NCBI RefSeq assembly: GCF_019263705.2 | Contig: NZ_JADQDK010000001.1 | Span: 1,178,001 to 1,242,000 of the forward strand | Length of the DNA stretch: 64,000 nucleotides | Reading direction: 5' to 3' | Source of the DNA: Pseudonocardia abyssalis | GTDB taxonomy: Bacteria > Actinomycetota > Actinomycetes > Mycobacteriales > Pseudonocardiaceae | Part shown: positions 1-7,956 of the stretch, piece by piece | Layout: each line of letters starts with the position of its first letter | Numbering within the stretch: the stretch's first letter is position 1 | Program-made: the position numbers and the translations under genes | Notes under the pieces: model-generated | Databases searched by the model: none | What the model was told of the DNA's origin: nothing | Seen by the model: the letters and a program-made list of their open reading frames with translations, nothing else

Positions 1-1
1 C

Positions 2-943
2 CACGCGGGCCGGCGGGTGCTCGTCATCGGGTCGGGGGCGACGGCGGCGACGCTCGTGCCGGCCCTGGCCAAGTCCGCCGACCACGTGACGATGCTGCAG
101 CGCTCGCCGTCGTACTGGTTCCCCTCGCCCTCGGTGCACGAGCTCGCCACCACGCTCGCCCCGCTGGACCTGCCCGCGGACTGGACGCACGAGATCCTGC
201 GCCGCCAGTACACCCAGCAGCTCGACTGGCTGGCCGCGGTCGGGCACGAGGACCCGGACCAGCTGCACACGTTCCTGATGGACACGATCACCCCGCTGCT
301 GCCCGAGGGCACCGACATCGAGAAGCACTTCACCCCGCGGTACCGGCCGTGGCAGCAGCGCATCGCGATCGTCCCGGACGGCGACCTGTTCGAGGCCATG
401 CGCGACGGCCGGGCCTCAATCGTCACCGACACGATCACCGGGTTCACCGAGACGGGCGTTCAGGTCTCCTCGGGCGAGGTGCTCGAGGCCGACATCGTCG
501 TCACGGCGACGGGGTTCGACCTGGCGGTGTTCGGAGACATCCCGTTCGCGGTCGACGGCGAACCCGTCGACTTCTCCGAGCGGGTCACCTGGCACGGGAT
601 GATGATCAGCGGCGTCCCGAACATGGCGTACGCGTTCGGCTACTTCCGGCACAGCTGGACGCTGCGCGTCGACCTGGTCAACGACGTCGTCGCCCGGATC
701 GTCGAGCGCATGGGGGAGCGGGGCGCGACGACGGTCGTGCCCGAGCTGCGGCCGCAGGACGCCGACATGCCGCTGCGGGAGTGGTCGGACCCGGAGAACT
801 TCAACCCCAACTACGTGCTGCGCTCGCAGGAGCGGATGTTCAAGCAGGGCGACCGCGAGCCGTGGACCCACATGCAGGAGTACGCGCACGACCGCACCGC
901 CCTGCCCGCCGCCGACGTCGGCGACGGCCTCCAGTACCGCTGA
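2..943 (+). CDS. Flavin-dependent monooxygenase (FMO/Baeyer-Villiger type), 5'-truncated
   Basis: This is the C-terminal part of an FAD/NADPH monooxygenase; the reading frame is open from base 2 and the N-terminal FAD-binding domain lies outside the window. The visible part begins at the second Rossmann fold, with the NADPH-binding GSGATA motif followed by LQRSP, as in FMO and BVMO proteins. It later has the family 'ATG' stretch (VVTATGFDL) that links the two dinucleotide domains. Such enzymes put one oxygen atom from O2 on a ketone carbon, sulfur or nitrogen; the substrate cannot be read here. The FxGxxxHxxxW fingerprint that separates BVMOs from other FMOs would lie upstream of the window. 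An alpha/beta hydrolase follows after 25 nt, which suits monooxygenase-then-ester/lactone hydrolysis. Confidence 0.85.
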   Translation, partial: HAGRRVLVIGSGATAATLVPALAKSADHVTMLQRSPSYWFPSPSVHELATTLAPLDLPADWTHEILRRQYTQQLDWLAAVGHEDPDQLHTFLMDTITPLLPEGTDIEKHFTPRYRPWQQRIAIVPDGDLFEAMRDGRASIVTDTITGFTETGVQVSSGEVLEADIVVTATGFDLAVFGDIPFAVDGEPVDFSERVTWHGMMISGVPNMAYAFGYFRHSWTLRVDLVNDVVARIVERMGERGATTVVPELRPQDADMPLREWSDPENFNPNYVLRSQERMFKQGDREPWTHMQEYAHDRTALPAADVGDGLQYR

Positions 944-968
944 CCGCCCACCCCGAAGGAGCAGATCC

Positions 969-1784
969 GTGCCCCAGATCCCCGTCCGCACCGGCGTCAC
1001 CCTGAACTACGAGATCACCGGCAGCGGCGAACCGCTGCTGCTGGTGATGGGAACCTCCGGCGCCATCGCCCTGTGGGGCGAGATGATCGCGCGCCTGAGC
1101 GAGACGAACCAGGTCATCGCCTACGACAACCGCGGCCTCGGTGGGAGCGACCGCGGCAGCGGCCCGATCACCGTCGCCTCGCTCGCCGAGGACGCCTCCG
1201 CCCTGCTGGAGGCACTGGAGGTGCCCCGCGCACACGTGCTGGGCTGGTCGCTCGGCTCGGCGATCGCGCAGGAGCTGGCGCTGGCGCACCCCGACCAGGT
1301 CGCCTCCGCGCTGTTGTACGCCACGTGGGGCCGGGCCGACGGCTTCCAGCGCTCGGTGCTCACCGCCCTGCGCCTGCCCTACGTCCACCGCGACATGGAG
1401 TCGGCGCTCGCCACGGCGGGACTCGCGTTCTCCCCGCAGCTGCTCGACCACCCGGACTTCGCGCAGATGATCGAGCCGATGCTGCCGGCGTTCCCGCAGA
1501 ACGAGGAGCAGATGCAGGTCACCGTCGAGCAGTGGGACGCCGACCTGGCCCACGACTCGCTCGACCGGCTCGGCGGGATCACCGCGCCGACGCTCGTCGT
1601 GGTGGGGGAGCAGGACCTGCTGACCCCGCCGTGGCAGGCGAAGAAGGTCGCCGACGCGATCGCGGGTGCGCAGTACGAGCTCGTCACGGGACCCGGGTCG
1701 AGCCACGGCCTGCACATCGAACGCCCCGCGGACCTGACGACGATCGTCACCGGGTTCCTCGGGAAGCTCGCGCTCACCCACTGA
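969..1784 (+). CDS. Alpha/beta hydrolase (271 aa)
   Basis: A single-domain alpha/beta-hydrolase-fold enzyme of typical length. The nucleophile elbow GWSLG places Ser94. The likely acid is Asp216 (GEQD after the strand VVV) and the base His246 (SSHGLH near the C terminus), so the catalytic triad is complete. The oxyanion-hole region VMGTSG is near residue 27. The GTG start is chosen because an AAGGAG Shine-Dalgarno lies about 8 nt upstream. It sits 25 nt behind the monooxygenase gene and is probably co-transcribed. The pairing suggests hydrolysis of an ester or lactone made by the monooxygenase, but the substrate is unknown. The family also includes haloperoxidase-like and meta-cleavage hydrolases. 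Confidence 0.85.
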   Translation: MPQIPVRTGVTLNYEITGSGEPLLLVMGTSGAIALWGEMIARLSETNQVIAYDNRGLGGSDRGSGPITVASLAEDASALLEALEVPRAHVLGWSLGSAIAQELALAHPDQVASALLYATWGRADGFQRSVLTALRLPYVHRDMESALATAGLAFSPQLLDHPDFAQMIEPMLPAFPQNEEQMQVTVEQWDADLAHDSLDRLGGITAPTLVVVGEQDLLTPPWQAKKVADAIAGAQYELVTGPGSSHGLHIERPADLTTIVTGFLGKLALTH

Positions 1785-1792
1785 CCCCACAC

Positions 1793-1896
1793 CCCCGGCG
1801 AGTTTGCCGCAGGCGCTCGGTGTGTTGGCCGATCACGTACGCGCGGTGCGTACCGGATCGGCACACTCGCCGGGCGTGAGCGGCAAACTCGCCGGG
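1793..1896. repeat. Long nested inverted repeat between convergent genes (likely bidirectional terminator or repeat element)
   Basis: CCCGGCGAGTTTGCCGC (1794-1810) is matched by the reverse complement GCGGCAAACTCGCCGGG (1880-1896). Inside are two further nested arms: GTGT-t-GGCCGATC against GATCGGC-a-CAC, and GTACGC/GCGTAC around a 5-nt loop (about 1821-1864). The whole stretch can fold into one long imperfect cruciform or hairpin. It lies directly after the hydrolase stop and before the end of the oppositely oriented OYE gene, so termination from both sides is plausible. The size and the extra tandem copies make it look more like a small repeat element than a plain terminator. Confidence 0.6.
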
Positions 1897-1946
1897 CGTG
1901 AGCGGCAAACTCGCCGGGTGGGGGTGGAAAACTCGCCGGGTGGGGG
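1865..1946. repeat. 22-bp tandem repeat, four copies
   Basis: Copies begin at 1865, 1887, 1909 and 1931, each starting ACTCGCCGGG. The first two are near-identical (…CGTGAGCGGCAA); the third and fourth carry a diverged second half (…TGGGGGTGGAA), and the last copy ends at the TGA of the minus-strand OYE gene (1947-1949). The first two copies supply the right arm of the long inverted repeat at 1793-1896. Confidence 0.75.
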
Positions 1947-3119
1947 TCAGGCGACCTCGTCGAGGTTCTCCGGGGCCACGGGCACTTCGGGCCAGCCGAT
2001 GCTCGGGTCGTGGCCGCGGAAGTTCTGCAGCCACCAGCCCCAGTCCTCGGGGACGAGTTCGAAGGGGTCCTTGTGGCCGAGCTCGCGGGCGGCCCACACC
2101 GGCCAGTGCGGGTTGGCCAGCGCCGGGCGGCCGAGCAGGACGAGGTCGATCTTCTCGTCGCGGATCGCCCGGTCGGCGTTCTGCGGCACGCCGAGGTTCC
2201 AGCTCACGGTGACGGGGATGTCGATCTCGCGCTTGACCTGTGCGCCGCGCTCGACCCAGGCGCTGACGTCGCCGAAGAACGGGTCGACCATGTCGTCGGT
2301 GTTGCCGCCGAAGGACAGGTCGGCCATGTCGGCGCCGTGCTCCTTCAGCCAGCCGACGACCTCGATCGAGTCCTCCCACTGCACGCCGTCGGGGTGGTAG
2401 TCGTCGGCACCGAGGCGGAACGTCAGCGGCAGGTGCTCCGGCCAGACCTCGCGGACGGCGTCCATCGCCTCGATCAGGAACCGCGCGCGGTTCTCCTTGC
2501 TGCCGCCGTAGGAGTCGGTGCGCCGGTTGGCCAGCGGCGAGTAGAAGCTCGCGGCGAGGTAGCCGTGCGCGAAGTGCATCTCCAGCCACTCGTAGCCGGC
2601 CTCGAGCGCGCGGACGGCGGCCTCGGCGTACTTCCTGTGGATCGCCTCGATCTCCTCGACGGTCAGCGCATGCACCGGGTACGGACGCTTGCCGAAGCCG
2701 TAGGGGACGTCCGACGGGCCGACGACCTGCCATCCCTCGGGGTGGTCCGGGGACAGCTGCTGGCCGAGGTCCCCGCCGACCCACGGCTTGAGCTCGCTGC
2801 CGTTGCGACCGGTGTGCCCGAGCTGGATGCCGGCCACCCCGCCCATGTTCTTGATCATCGACGTGACGCGGGCGTGCCCCTCGATCTGCGCGTCCTCGTA
2901 GATCCCGGCGCAGTGCGGTGTGGTGTGCCCTTCCGGGGAGATCGCCACCTGCTCGGGGTAGATCAGGCCGAACCCGCCCGCGGCCCGGGCGCCCAGGTAC
3001 ATCAGGTGGAAGTCGTCCATCTTGCCGTCGGTCGAGCGGTACATCGTCATGGGGGACATGGCGATGCGGTTGCGCAGGGTCACGCCCTTGAGGGTGTACG
3101 GGCTGAAGAGGTCGGGCAC
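1947..3119 (-). CDS. NADH:flavin oxidoreductase, Old Yellow Enzyme family (390 aa)
   Basis: A classical single-domain OYE (FMN TIM barrel). Visible family features are the N-terminal LRNRIAMSPMTMY segment, the substrate-binding QLGHTGR motif and the strongly conserved HFAHGYLAASFYSPLANRR-x-D-x-YGGS block. A C-terminal phosphate-binding stretch around VLLGRPALANP completes the barrel. No C-terminal iron-sulfur or second flavin domain is present, so this is a YqjM-like ene-reductase rather than a 2,4-dienoyl-CoA reductase type. OYEs reduce activated C=C bonds, often in cyclic enones, which would suit a pathway with ketone monooxygenases. It is transcribed away from parA and ends in the repeat block. 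A dyad 40 nt upstream of its ATG is a candidate operator. Confidence 0.88.
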   Translation of the reverse strand: MPDLFSPYTLKGVTLRNRIAMSPMTMYRSTDGKMDDFHLMYLGARAAGGFGLIYPEQVAISPEGHTTPHCAGIYEDAQIEGHARVTSMIKNMGGVAGIQLGHTGRNGSELKPWVGGDLGQQLSPDHPEGWQVVGPSDVPYGFGKRPYPVHALTVEEIEAIHRKYAEAAVRALEAGYEWLEMHFAHGYLAASFYSPLANRRTDSYGGSKENRARFLIEAMDAVREVWPEHLPLTFRLGADDYHPDGVQWEDSIEVVGWLKEHGADMADLSFGGNTDDMVDPFFGDVSAWVERGAQVKREIDIPVTVSWNLGVPQNADRAIRDEKIDLVLLGRPALANPHWPVWAARELGHKDPFELVPEDWGWWLQNFRGHDPSIGWPEVPVAPENLDEVA

Positions 3120-3431
3120 GGGGGAGGCCTCCGGTCACGCGTCGGGTTCGGGGGTGAGTCAACTGAACCGTTGATGCCGGACGGTGACCGCGCTGTTGCG
3201 AGTGCGGGGCCGGCGTCTCACAGGTGACCCCGATCGTGTGTGAGCCGGTACCCGCGCGACACCGGGGGGCCACCGCCCGGTAACGTTCCGCTCCCGTCGG
3301 CTCTGATCAGCCGACTCGGCACATGATTCGGCGGCGGCGACACGGCGGGGCGCGTTGCCGCTCGTCACCGGCGCCTCCTAGTCTGCGCGGAACGGCCCCC
3401 ACGGGCCGCCCCGTCACAGAGCGGAGCCCGC
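3120..3431. other. Divergent intergenic region between OYE gene and parA
   Basis: No convincing gene is seen. It holds the dyad at 3159-3174 near the OYE start and a perfect hairpin GTCGGCT-ctgatc-AGCCGAC at 3296-3315, about 116 nt before parA. A weak GGAG Shine-Dalgarno precedes the parA ATG. Confidence 0.6.
3159..3174. promoter_or_regulatory. Dyad TCAAC-N6-GTTGA upstream of OYE gene (candidate operator)
   Basis: A perfect 5-bp inverted repeat with a 6-nt spacer, 40-55 nt upstream of the OYE start. OYE genes are often controlled by a repressor sensing electrophiles or the substrate, but no regulator is adjacent here. The half-sites are the same pentamers found, in opposite arrangement, in the GTTGA-N7-TCAAC boxes at 27140, 28142 and 35872; whether this is meaningful is unknown. 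Confidence 0.4.
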
Positions 3432-4331
3432 ATGGACACGCCGCGGCCCTTCGTCCCCCGCCCGGAGCAGCACTACGAGGACGAGCCGGACACGGGGTCC
3501 GTGCCACCCGACCTCGGGGGGAGACATCGCTTGACCGCGCCCGAACCGGCACCGCTGACCCAGCACGGCCCGGCCCGCATCATCGCCGTGGCCAACCAGA
3601 AGGGCGGCGTCGGCAAGACGACGTCCACGATCAACCTGGGTGCCGCGCTCGCCGAGTACGGGCGCAAGGTGCTGCTCGTCGACTTCGACCCGCAGGGTGC
3701 GCTGTCGATCGGGCTCGGGGTGCAGGCCCACGAGCTCGACACCACGGTCTACAACCTGCTGATGGAGCGCGGCGTCGAGATCGACGACGTCATCAAGCAG
3801 ACCGGCGTCGACGGCCTGGACCTGCTGCCCAGCAACATCGACCTGTCGGCGGCGGAGGTGCAGCTCGTCACCGAGGTCGGCCGCGAGCAGGCTCTCGGCC
3901 GCGCGATCAAGCCGGTGCTCGACCGTTACGACATCATCCTCATCGACTGCCAGCCCTCGCTCGGCCTGCTCACGATCAACGCGCTGGCCTGCGCCGACGA
4001 GATCCTCATCCCGCTCGCCTGCGAGTTCTTCTCGCTGCGGGGGGTGGCGCTGCTGATGGACACGATCGAGAAGGTCCAGGACCGGCTCAACCCCGACCTG
4101 AAGATCCTCGGGATCCTCGCCACCATGTTCGACCCCCGCACGCTGCACACCCGGGAGGTGCGCCAGCGCGTGATCGAGGCGTTCGGCGAGCTGGTGTTCG
4201 AGGCGACGATCAACCGGACGGTCCGCTTCCCGGAGACCACGGTCGCCGGCGAGCCGATCACGACCTGGGCGCCGGTCTCCAACGGCGCGATGGCCTACCG
4301 GATGCTGGCGCGCGAGGTCATCGCCCGGTGA
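3432..4331 (+). CDS. ParA/Soj-family ATPase linked to scpAB (299 aa)
   Basis: A deviant Walker-A ATPase: the motif KGGVGKTT is at residues 57-64 with the signature lysine 57, followed by the Walker B-like LLVDFDPQ and IILIDCQPS. The first ~45 residues are a proline/acid-rich tail before the fold. The actinobacterial order ParA-ScpA-ScpB-RluB-Cmk-Der indicates the orthologue of the second, non-oriC ParA found beside scpA in mycobacteria, rather than the ParA of the parABS system at the origin; no ParB gene is nearby. It likely takes part in chromosome organisation. Its TGA overlaps the GTG of scpA (GTGA), so translation is coupled. Confidence 0.9.
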   Translation: MDTPRPFVPRPEQHYEDEPDTGSVPPDLGGRHRLTAPEPAPLTQHGPARIIAVANQKGGVGKTTSTINLGAALAEYGRKVLLVDFDPQGALSIGLGVQAHELDTTVYNLLMERGVEIDDVIKQTGVDGLDLLPSNIDLSAAEVQLVTEVGREQALGRAIKPVLDRYDIILIDCQPSLGLLTINALACADEILIPLACEFFSLRGVALLMDTIEKVQDRLNPDLKILGILATMFDPRTLHTREVRQRVIEAFGELVFEATINRTVRFPETTVAGEPITTWAPVSNGAMAYRMLAREVIAR

Positions 4332-5107
4332 CCCTGGTCGACGACACGGCCGCGGCGGCGGACCCGGCGGGCCCGCAGCGCTTCACCGTGCGGCTGTACA
4401 ACTTCGAGGGCCCGTTCGACCTGCTGCTGCAGCTCATCGGCAAGCACGAGCTCGACATCACCGAGATGGCGCTGCACCGCGTCACCGACGACTTCATCGC
4501 GCACCTCAAGCACCTCGGCGACGACGCCGACCTCGACGAGACCACCGAGTTCCTCGTCATCGCCGCCACCCTGCTCGACCTCAAGGCCGCCCGGCTGCTG
4601 CCCGACGCCGACGTCGAGGACGCCGAGGACCTGGCGCTGCTGGAGGCCCGCGACCTGCTGTTCGCGCGGTTGCTGCAGTACCGCGCGTACAAGCAGGTGG
4701 CGTCGCTGTTCGTCGAGCTGGAGGCGGGGGCGGCGCGCCGGTTCCCGCGGTCGGTGGCACTGGAGGAGCGCTTCGCGGTGCTGCTGCCCGAGGTCCTCCT
4801 CGGCGTCGACGCGGCGACGTTCGCCGACCTCGCCGCCAGTGTGTTCCGGCCCAAGCCGCCGCCGGAGGAGCCCGGTCTCGGGCACCTGCACCAGCACGAG
4901 GTGTCGGTGCCGGAGCACGTCGCGCTGCTGCGGGCGCGGCTCGCCGAGCTGGGCGTCGCCACGTTCGCGACGCTCACCGCCGACTGCGTCGCCCCGATCG
5001 AGGTCGTCGCGCGGTTCCTCGCGGTGCTCGACCTGTTCCGCAGTGCCGTCGTGGAGCTGGACCAGCCCGAGCCGTTCGGGGAGCTGACGGTGCGATGGAC
5101 GCCCTGA
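4328..5107 (+). CDS. scpA: Segregation and condensation protein A (259 aa)
   Basis: ScpA is the kleisin of the bacterial condensin: it bridges the SMC head domains and binds ScpB. The protein opens with the typical core FEGPFDLLLQLIGKHELDITE (N-terminal SMC-binding helices) and LLDLKAARLLPD. It ends in a winged-helix region (VARFLAVLDLFRSAVVELDQ). The GTG start overlaps the parA stop in a GTGA motif, and the gene overlaps scpB by 13 nt, as expected for subunits of one complex. Length is normal for actinobacterial ScpA. Confidence 0.95.
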   Translation: MTLVDDTAAAADPAGPQRFTVRLYNFEGPFDLLLQLIGKHELDITEMALHRVTDDFIAHLKHLGDDADLDETTEFLVIAATLLDLKAARLLPDADVEDAEDLALLEARDLLFARLLQYRAYKQVASLFVELEAGAARRFPRSVALEERFAVLLPEVLLGVDAATFADLAASVFRPKPPPEEPGLGHLHQHEVSVPEHVALLRARLAELGVATFATLTADCVAPIEVVARFLAVLDLFRSAVVELDQPEPFGELTVRWTP

Positions 5108-5685
5108 ACGGGGACGTGGCGGAGGAGTCCGAACAGCTCTCCCTGTTCGCCGACGCCGAGCTCGACGGTGCCCTGGAGGCGCTGCTGCTCGTCGTCGACG
5201 CCCCGACCGAGGCCGAGTCGCTGGCCCTCGCGCTCGACCAGCCCGTCGCGCGGGTGCAGTCGGCGCTGGTGCGGCTGTCCCGCTCCTACACCGAGGACGG
5301 CCGCGGCATCGACCTGCGCCACGTCGGCGGCGGGTGGCGGTTCTACACCCGCGAGACCTACGCGCCCTACGTCGAGCGGCTGCTCCTCGACGGGCAGCGC
5401 GCGAAGCTCACCCGGGCCGCGCTGGAGACCCTCGCGGTGATCGCGTACCGGCAGCCGGTGACCCGTGCGCGGGTCTCCGCGGTGCGCGGCGTCAACTGCG
5501 ACGGGGTGCTGCGTACCCTGGTGTCCCGTGGGCTGGTGCAGGACGCCGGTATCGACGGCGCGACGCAGGGCACCCTGTTCCGCACCACCGAGATGTTCCT
5601 GGAGCGCCTGGGGCTGTCCTCCGTGGAGGACCTGCCCCCGCTGGCCCCGCTGCTGCCCGATGTGGACTCGATCGACGACATGTGA
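5095..5685 (+). CDS. scpB: Segregation and condensation protein B (196 aa)
   Basis: ScpB is the winged-helix (kite) subunit that dimerises on ScpA in the SMC-ScpAB complex. The sequence shows the two winged-helix domains, with the family hallmark LETLAVIAYRQPVTRARVSAVRGVN at about residues 118-142 followed by LVSRGLVQDAG. The ATG lies inside the end of scpA (13-nt overlap), giving translational coupling. A short acidic N-terminal tail precedes the first winged helix. Confidence 0.95.
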   Translation: MDALNGDVAEESEQLSLFADAELDGALEALLLVVDAPTEAESLALALDQPVARVQSALVRLSRSYTEDGRGIDLRHVGGGWRFYTRETYAPYVERLLLDGQRAKLTRAALETLAVIAYRQPVTRARVSAVRGVNCDGVLRTLVSRGLVQDAGIDGATQGTLFRTTEMFLERLGLSSVEDLPPLAPLLPDVDSIDDM

Positions 5686-5696
5686 GAAGTAGGACC

Positions 5697-6473
5697 GTGA
5701 ACCCCAGCGAAGACCGTGACGGCGTGCGACTGCAGAAGGTGCTGGCCCAGGCCGGCGTGGCGTCGCGACGGGCGTCGGAGGAGCTGATCGCGCAGGGCCG
5801 GGTCAGCGTCGACGGCAAGATCGTGCGCGAGCAGGGCCGCCGCATCGACCCCGACACCGCCGTCGTGCACGTCGACGGGTCGCGGATCGTGCTGAGCGAC
5901 GACATGGTCTACCTCGCCCTGAACAAGCCGCGCGGGCTGCTGTCCTCGATGTCCGACGACCTCGGCCGCCCCAGCGTCGGCGACCTCATCGTCGAGCGCG
6001 GGATCGTGGAGGAGCACTTCACCGGTGCGCCGCGCAGCCGCCTGTTCCACGTCGGCCGCCTCGACGCCGAGACCGAGGGCCTGCTGCTGCTCATGAACGA
6101 CGGCGACCTCGGCCACCGACTCATGCACCCGTCCTACGAGGTGCAGAAGACCTACGTCGCCGAGGTGATGGGGCAGCTCCCGCGCGACCTGGGCAAGCGT
6201 CTGCGTGCCGGCGTGGACCTGGAGGACGGTCCGGTCGTCGTCGACTCCTTCAAGCTCGTCGACTCCACCCCGGGCCGGTCCATGGTGGAGCTGAAGATCC
6301 ACGAGGGGCGCAAGCACGTGGTGCGCCGCCTGCTCGACGAGGTCGGGTTCCCGGTGCAGCGGCTCGTGCGCACCGCCGTCGGCGACGTGCAGCTGGGCGA
6401 CCAGCGGCCCGGCAAGTTCCGGCCGCTCAACCGCGAGGAGATCGGGTCGCTCTACAGGTCCGTGGGGCTGTAG
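5697..6473 (+). CDS. rluB: 23S rRNA pseudouridine synthase, RluB/RsuA family (258 aa)
   Basis: It isomerises a uridine in rRNA to pseudouridine; RluB acts on position 2605 of 23S rRNA in E. coli. An S4 RNA-binding domain occupies roughly residues 10-60 (LQKVLAQAGVASRRASEELI). The catalytic domain follows, with Asp123 in the GRLDAETEGLLLL motif. The GTG at 5697 is chosen because it puts the S4 domain at the N terminus and has a GAGAAGTAGGA ribosome-binding region just upstream, 11 nt after scpB. RsuA-family paralogues have the same motif, so the exact uridine is inferred from the synteny next to scpB. Confidence 0.9.
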   Translation: MNPSEDRDGVRLQKVLAQAGVASRRASEELIAQGRVSVDGKIVREQGRRIDPDTAVVHVDGSRIVLSDDMVYLALNKPRGLLSSMSDDLGRPSVGDLIVERGIVEEHFTGAPRSRLFHVGRLDAETEGLLLLMNDGDLGHRLMHPSYEVQKTYVAEVMGQLPRDLGKRLRAGVDLEDGPVVVDSFKLVDSTPGRSMVELKIHEGRKHVVRRLLDEVGFPVQRLVRTAVGDVQLGDQRPGKFRPLNREEIGSLYRSVGL

Positions 6474-6573
6474 CCGCCCGCGCAGACGCATGCCGCTGAC
6501 GTCGCCGGATCCGCCGCACGGCATGATGAGTGCGGCCCACGTCCGTGGGTCGCAGGCCGTGATGCGGCGAGCA

Positions 6574-6591
6574 GGGGGCCGCGCGGCCCCC
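6574..6591. other. GC hairpin between rluB and cmk
   Basis: GGGGGCC-GCGC-GGCCCCC forms a perfect 7-bp stem 16 nt before the cmk GTG. It is close enough to sequester the start region or to act as an intrinsic terminator for rluB; no U-tract follows. A smaller stem CCCAC/GTGGG lies at 6536-6549. Confidence 0.4.
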
Positions 6592-6607
6592 GGATGAGGG
6601 GTCGGTC

Positions 6608-7315
6608 GTGGTGGCGGGCAGGTTGCACGGGGTCGTCGCGATGGACGGACCGTCCGGCACCGGGAAGTCCACCGTCGCCAGGCGGCTCGCGCGCGAGTGC
6701 GCGGTGCCCTACCTCGACACCGGCGCGATGTACCGGGCGGCGACTCTCGCGGTGCTGCGCGCGGGACTCGGGCCCGACAGCTCCGCCCGCGACGTCGTGC
6801 TCGCCGCCGCGCAGGCGCGGATCGAGTCGGGCACCGATCCGGCCGCGCCGCGGATCCTGCTCTCCGGCGAGGACGTCGAGTCCGAGATCCGCGGGGCCGA
6901 GGTGACGGGGCTCGTCAGTGCCGTGTCGGCGCACCCGGAGATCCGCGAGCTGATCGTCGGGCGCCAGCAGGAGCTCATCGCCGGCGCGGTCGCGTCCGAC
7001 GGCGGGATGGTCGTGGAGGGCCGCGACATCGGCACCGTCGTGGCCCCGGACGCCGCGCTGAAGGTCTACCTCACCGCCTCCGACGAGATCCGTGCCGCCC
7101 GCAGGGGCGCGCAGGACCGCAAGGCCGGCCGCGCGGCCGACGCCGCCACGGTGCTCGCCGCCGTCCGCCGTCGCGACCACCTCGACACCACCCGTACCGT
7201 CTCGCCCCTGACCGCCGCCGCCGACGCCGTCGTCCTGGACACCGACCACCTGAGCGTGGACGCCGTGCTCGACGAGCTGCGTAGGCTGGTGGGGGAGCGG
7301 GGCCTCGTCCGGTGA
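6608..7315 (+). CDS. cmk: (d)CMP kinase (235 aa)
   Basis: Cytidylate kinase phosphorylates CMP and dCMP with ATP. The P-loop GPSGTGKST is at residues 14-22, the CMP-binding [10 protein letters not shown] follows, and the conserved [11 protein letters not shown] block with [14 protein letters not shown] is in the second half. GTG codons at 6608 and 6611 are both possible starts; both put the P-loop at the expected distance from the N terminus. A 134-nt spacer with a strong hairpin separates it from rluB, and its end overlaps the acyltransferase gene by 4 nt (GTGA). Confidence 0.93.
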   Translation: MVAGRLHGVVAMDGPSGTGKSTVARRLARECAVPYLDTGAMYRAATLAVLRAGLGPDSSARDVVLAAAQARIESGTDPAAPRILLSGEDVESEIRGAEVTGLVSAVSAHPEIRELIVGRQQELIAGAVASDGGMVVEGRDIGTVVAPDAALKVYLTASDEIRAARRGAQDRKAGRAADAATVLAAVRRRDHLDTTRTVSPLTAAADAVVLDTDHLSVDAVLDELRRLVGERGLVR

Positions 7316-7956
7316 CGGGGACCCAACTCCCCACCGGATCGTGGCCGTGGTTCCACGACCTGGCCCGGTGGGTCGGCACGTGGCTGTTCACGCCGTTCTA
7401 CCGGGTGCGGGTGCACCACGCCGAACGGCTGCCGGCGGCCGGTCCGGTGGTGCTCGTCGCCAACCACAGCGCGTTCGTCGACGGGCCGTTGCTGTTCGGA
7501 CTGGTCGGACGGCGTGCGGTGTTCCTGGTCAAGCAGGAGATGTTCGACGGCCCGGCCGGCCGGGCACTACCGAGGATCGGTCAGCTGGGCGTGCGCCGCG
7601 GGGCGCCCGACCGGCGGCCGTTGACGGCCGCGGTGGCGGTGTTGCGCGAGGGCGGGCTCGTCGGGGTGTTCCCCGAGGGCACCCGCGGAGAGGGCGACAT
7701 GGCCGCGGCACAGCACGGCGCGGCCTGGCTGGCGCGCACCTCCGGTGCGGTGGTGCTGCCGGTGGTCTGCCGGGGCACGCGCCGCCCGGCCGGGACCGGT
7801 CGTCGCTTCCGCCCGCGGGTGGACGTACTGGTCGGCGATCCACTGGACCTCCCCGCAGGTGGTGGGCGCGCGGGACTCGCCGCCGCCACCGAGACCGTCC
7901 GGGCCGCGCTGGCCGGGATGGTCCGAGAACTCGATGCCCAACGGAGCAACACATGA
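7312..7956 (+). CDS. 1-acyl-sn-glycerol-3-phosphate acyltransferase family protein (214 aa)
   Basis: A PlsC-domain acyltransferase of phospholipid synthesis, which moves an acyl chain onto lysophosphatidate. Motif I NHSAFVD (N51-D57) has the catalytic His-x4-Asp, and motif III FPEGTR is at residues 120-125 for phosphate binding. A short hydrophobic N-terminal stretch ([11 protein letters not shown]) may sit at the membrane. It overlaps cmk and der by 4 nt on each side, an arrangement known for cmk-der linked acyltransferases in actinobacteria. The exact acyl acceptor cannot be told from sequence. Confidence 0.88.
   Translation: MTGTQLPTGSWPWFHDLARWVGTWLFTPFYRVRVHHAERLPAAGPVVLVANHSAFVDGPLLFGLVGRRAVFLVKQEMFDGPAGRALPRIGQLGVRRGAPDRRPLTAAVAVLREGGLVGVFPEGTRGEGDMAAAQHGAAWLARTSGAVVLPVVCRGTRRPAGTGRRFRPRVDVLVGDPLDLPAGGGRAGLAAATETVRAALAGMVRELDAQRSNT

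Noticed and set aside
349..1000. Long overlapping frames opposite or within the monooxygenase gene
   Set aside because: They are Arg/Gly/Ala-rich shadow frames of a GC-rich gene with no family features; the same pattern occurs over almost all genes here.
1865..1946. CRISPR array
   Set aside because: The repeats are directly adjacent at 22-bp period without unique spacers, and no cas genes are present.
3323..4327. Extended frame upstream of and overlapping parA
   Set aside because: Only its last part (from the GTG at 4328) is real, as scpA; the upstream part is a shadow of parA.
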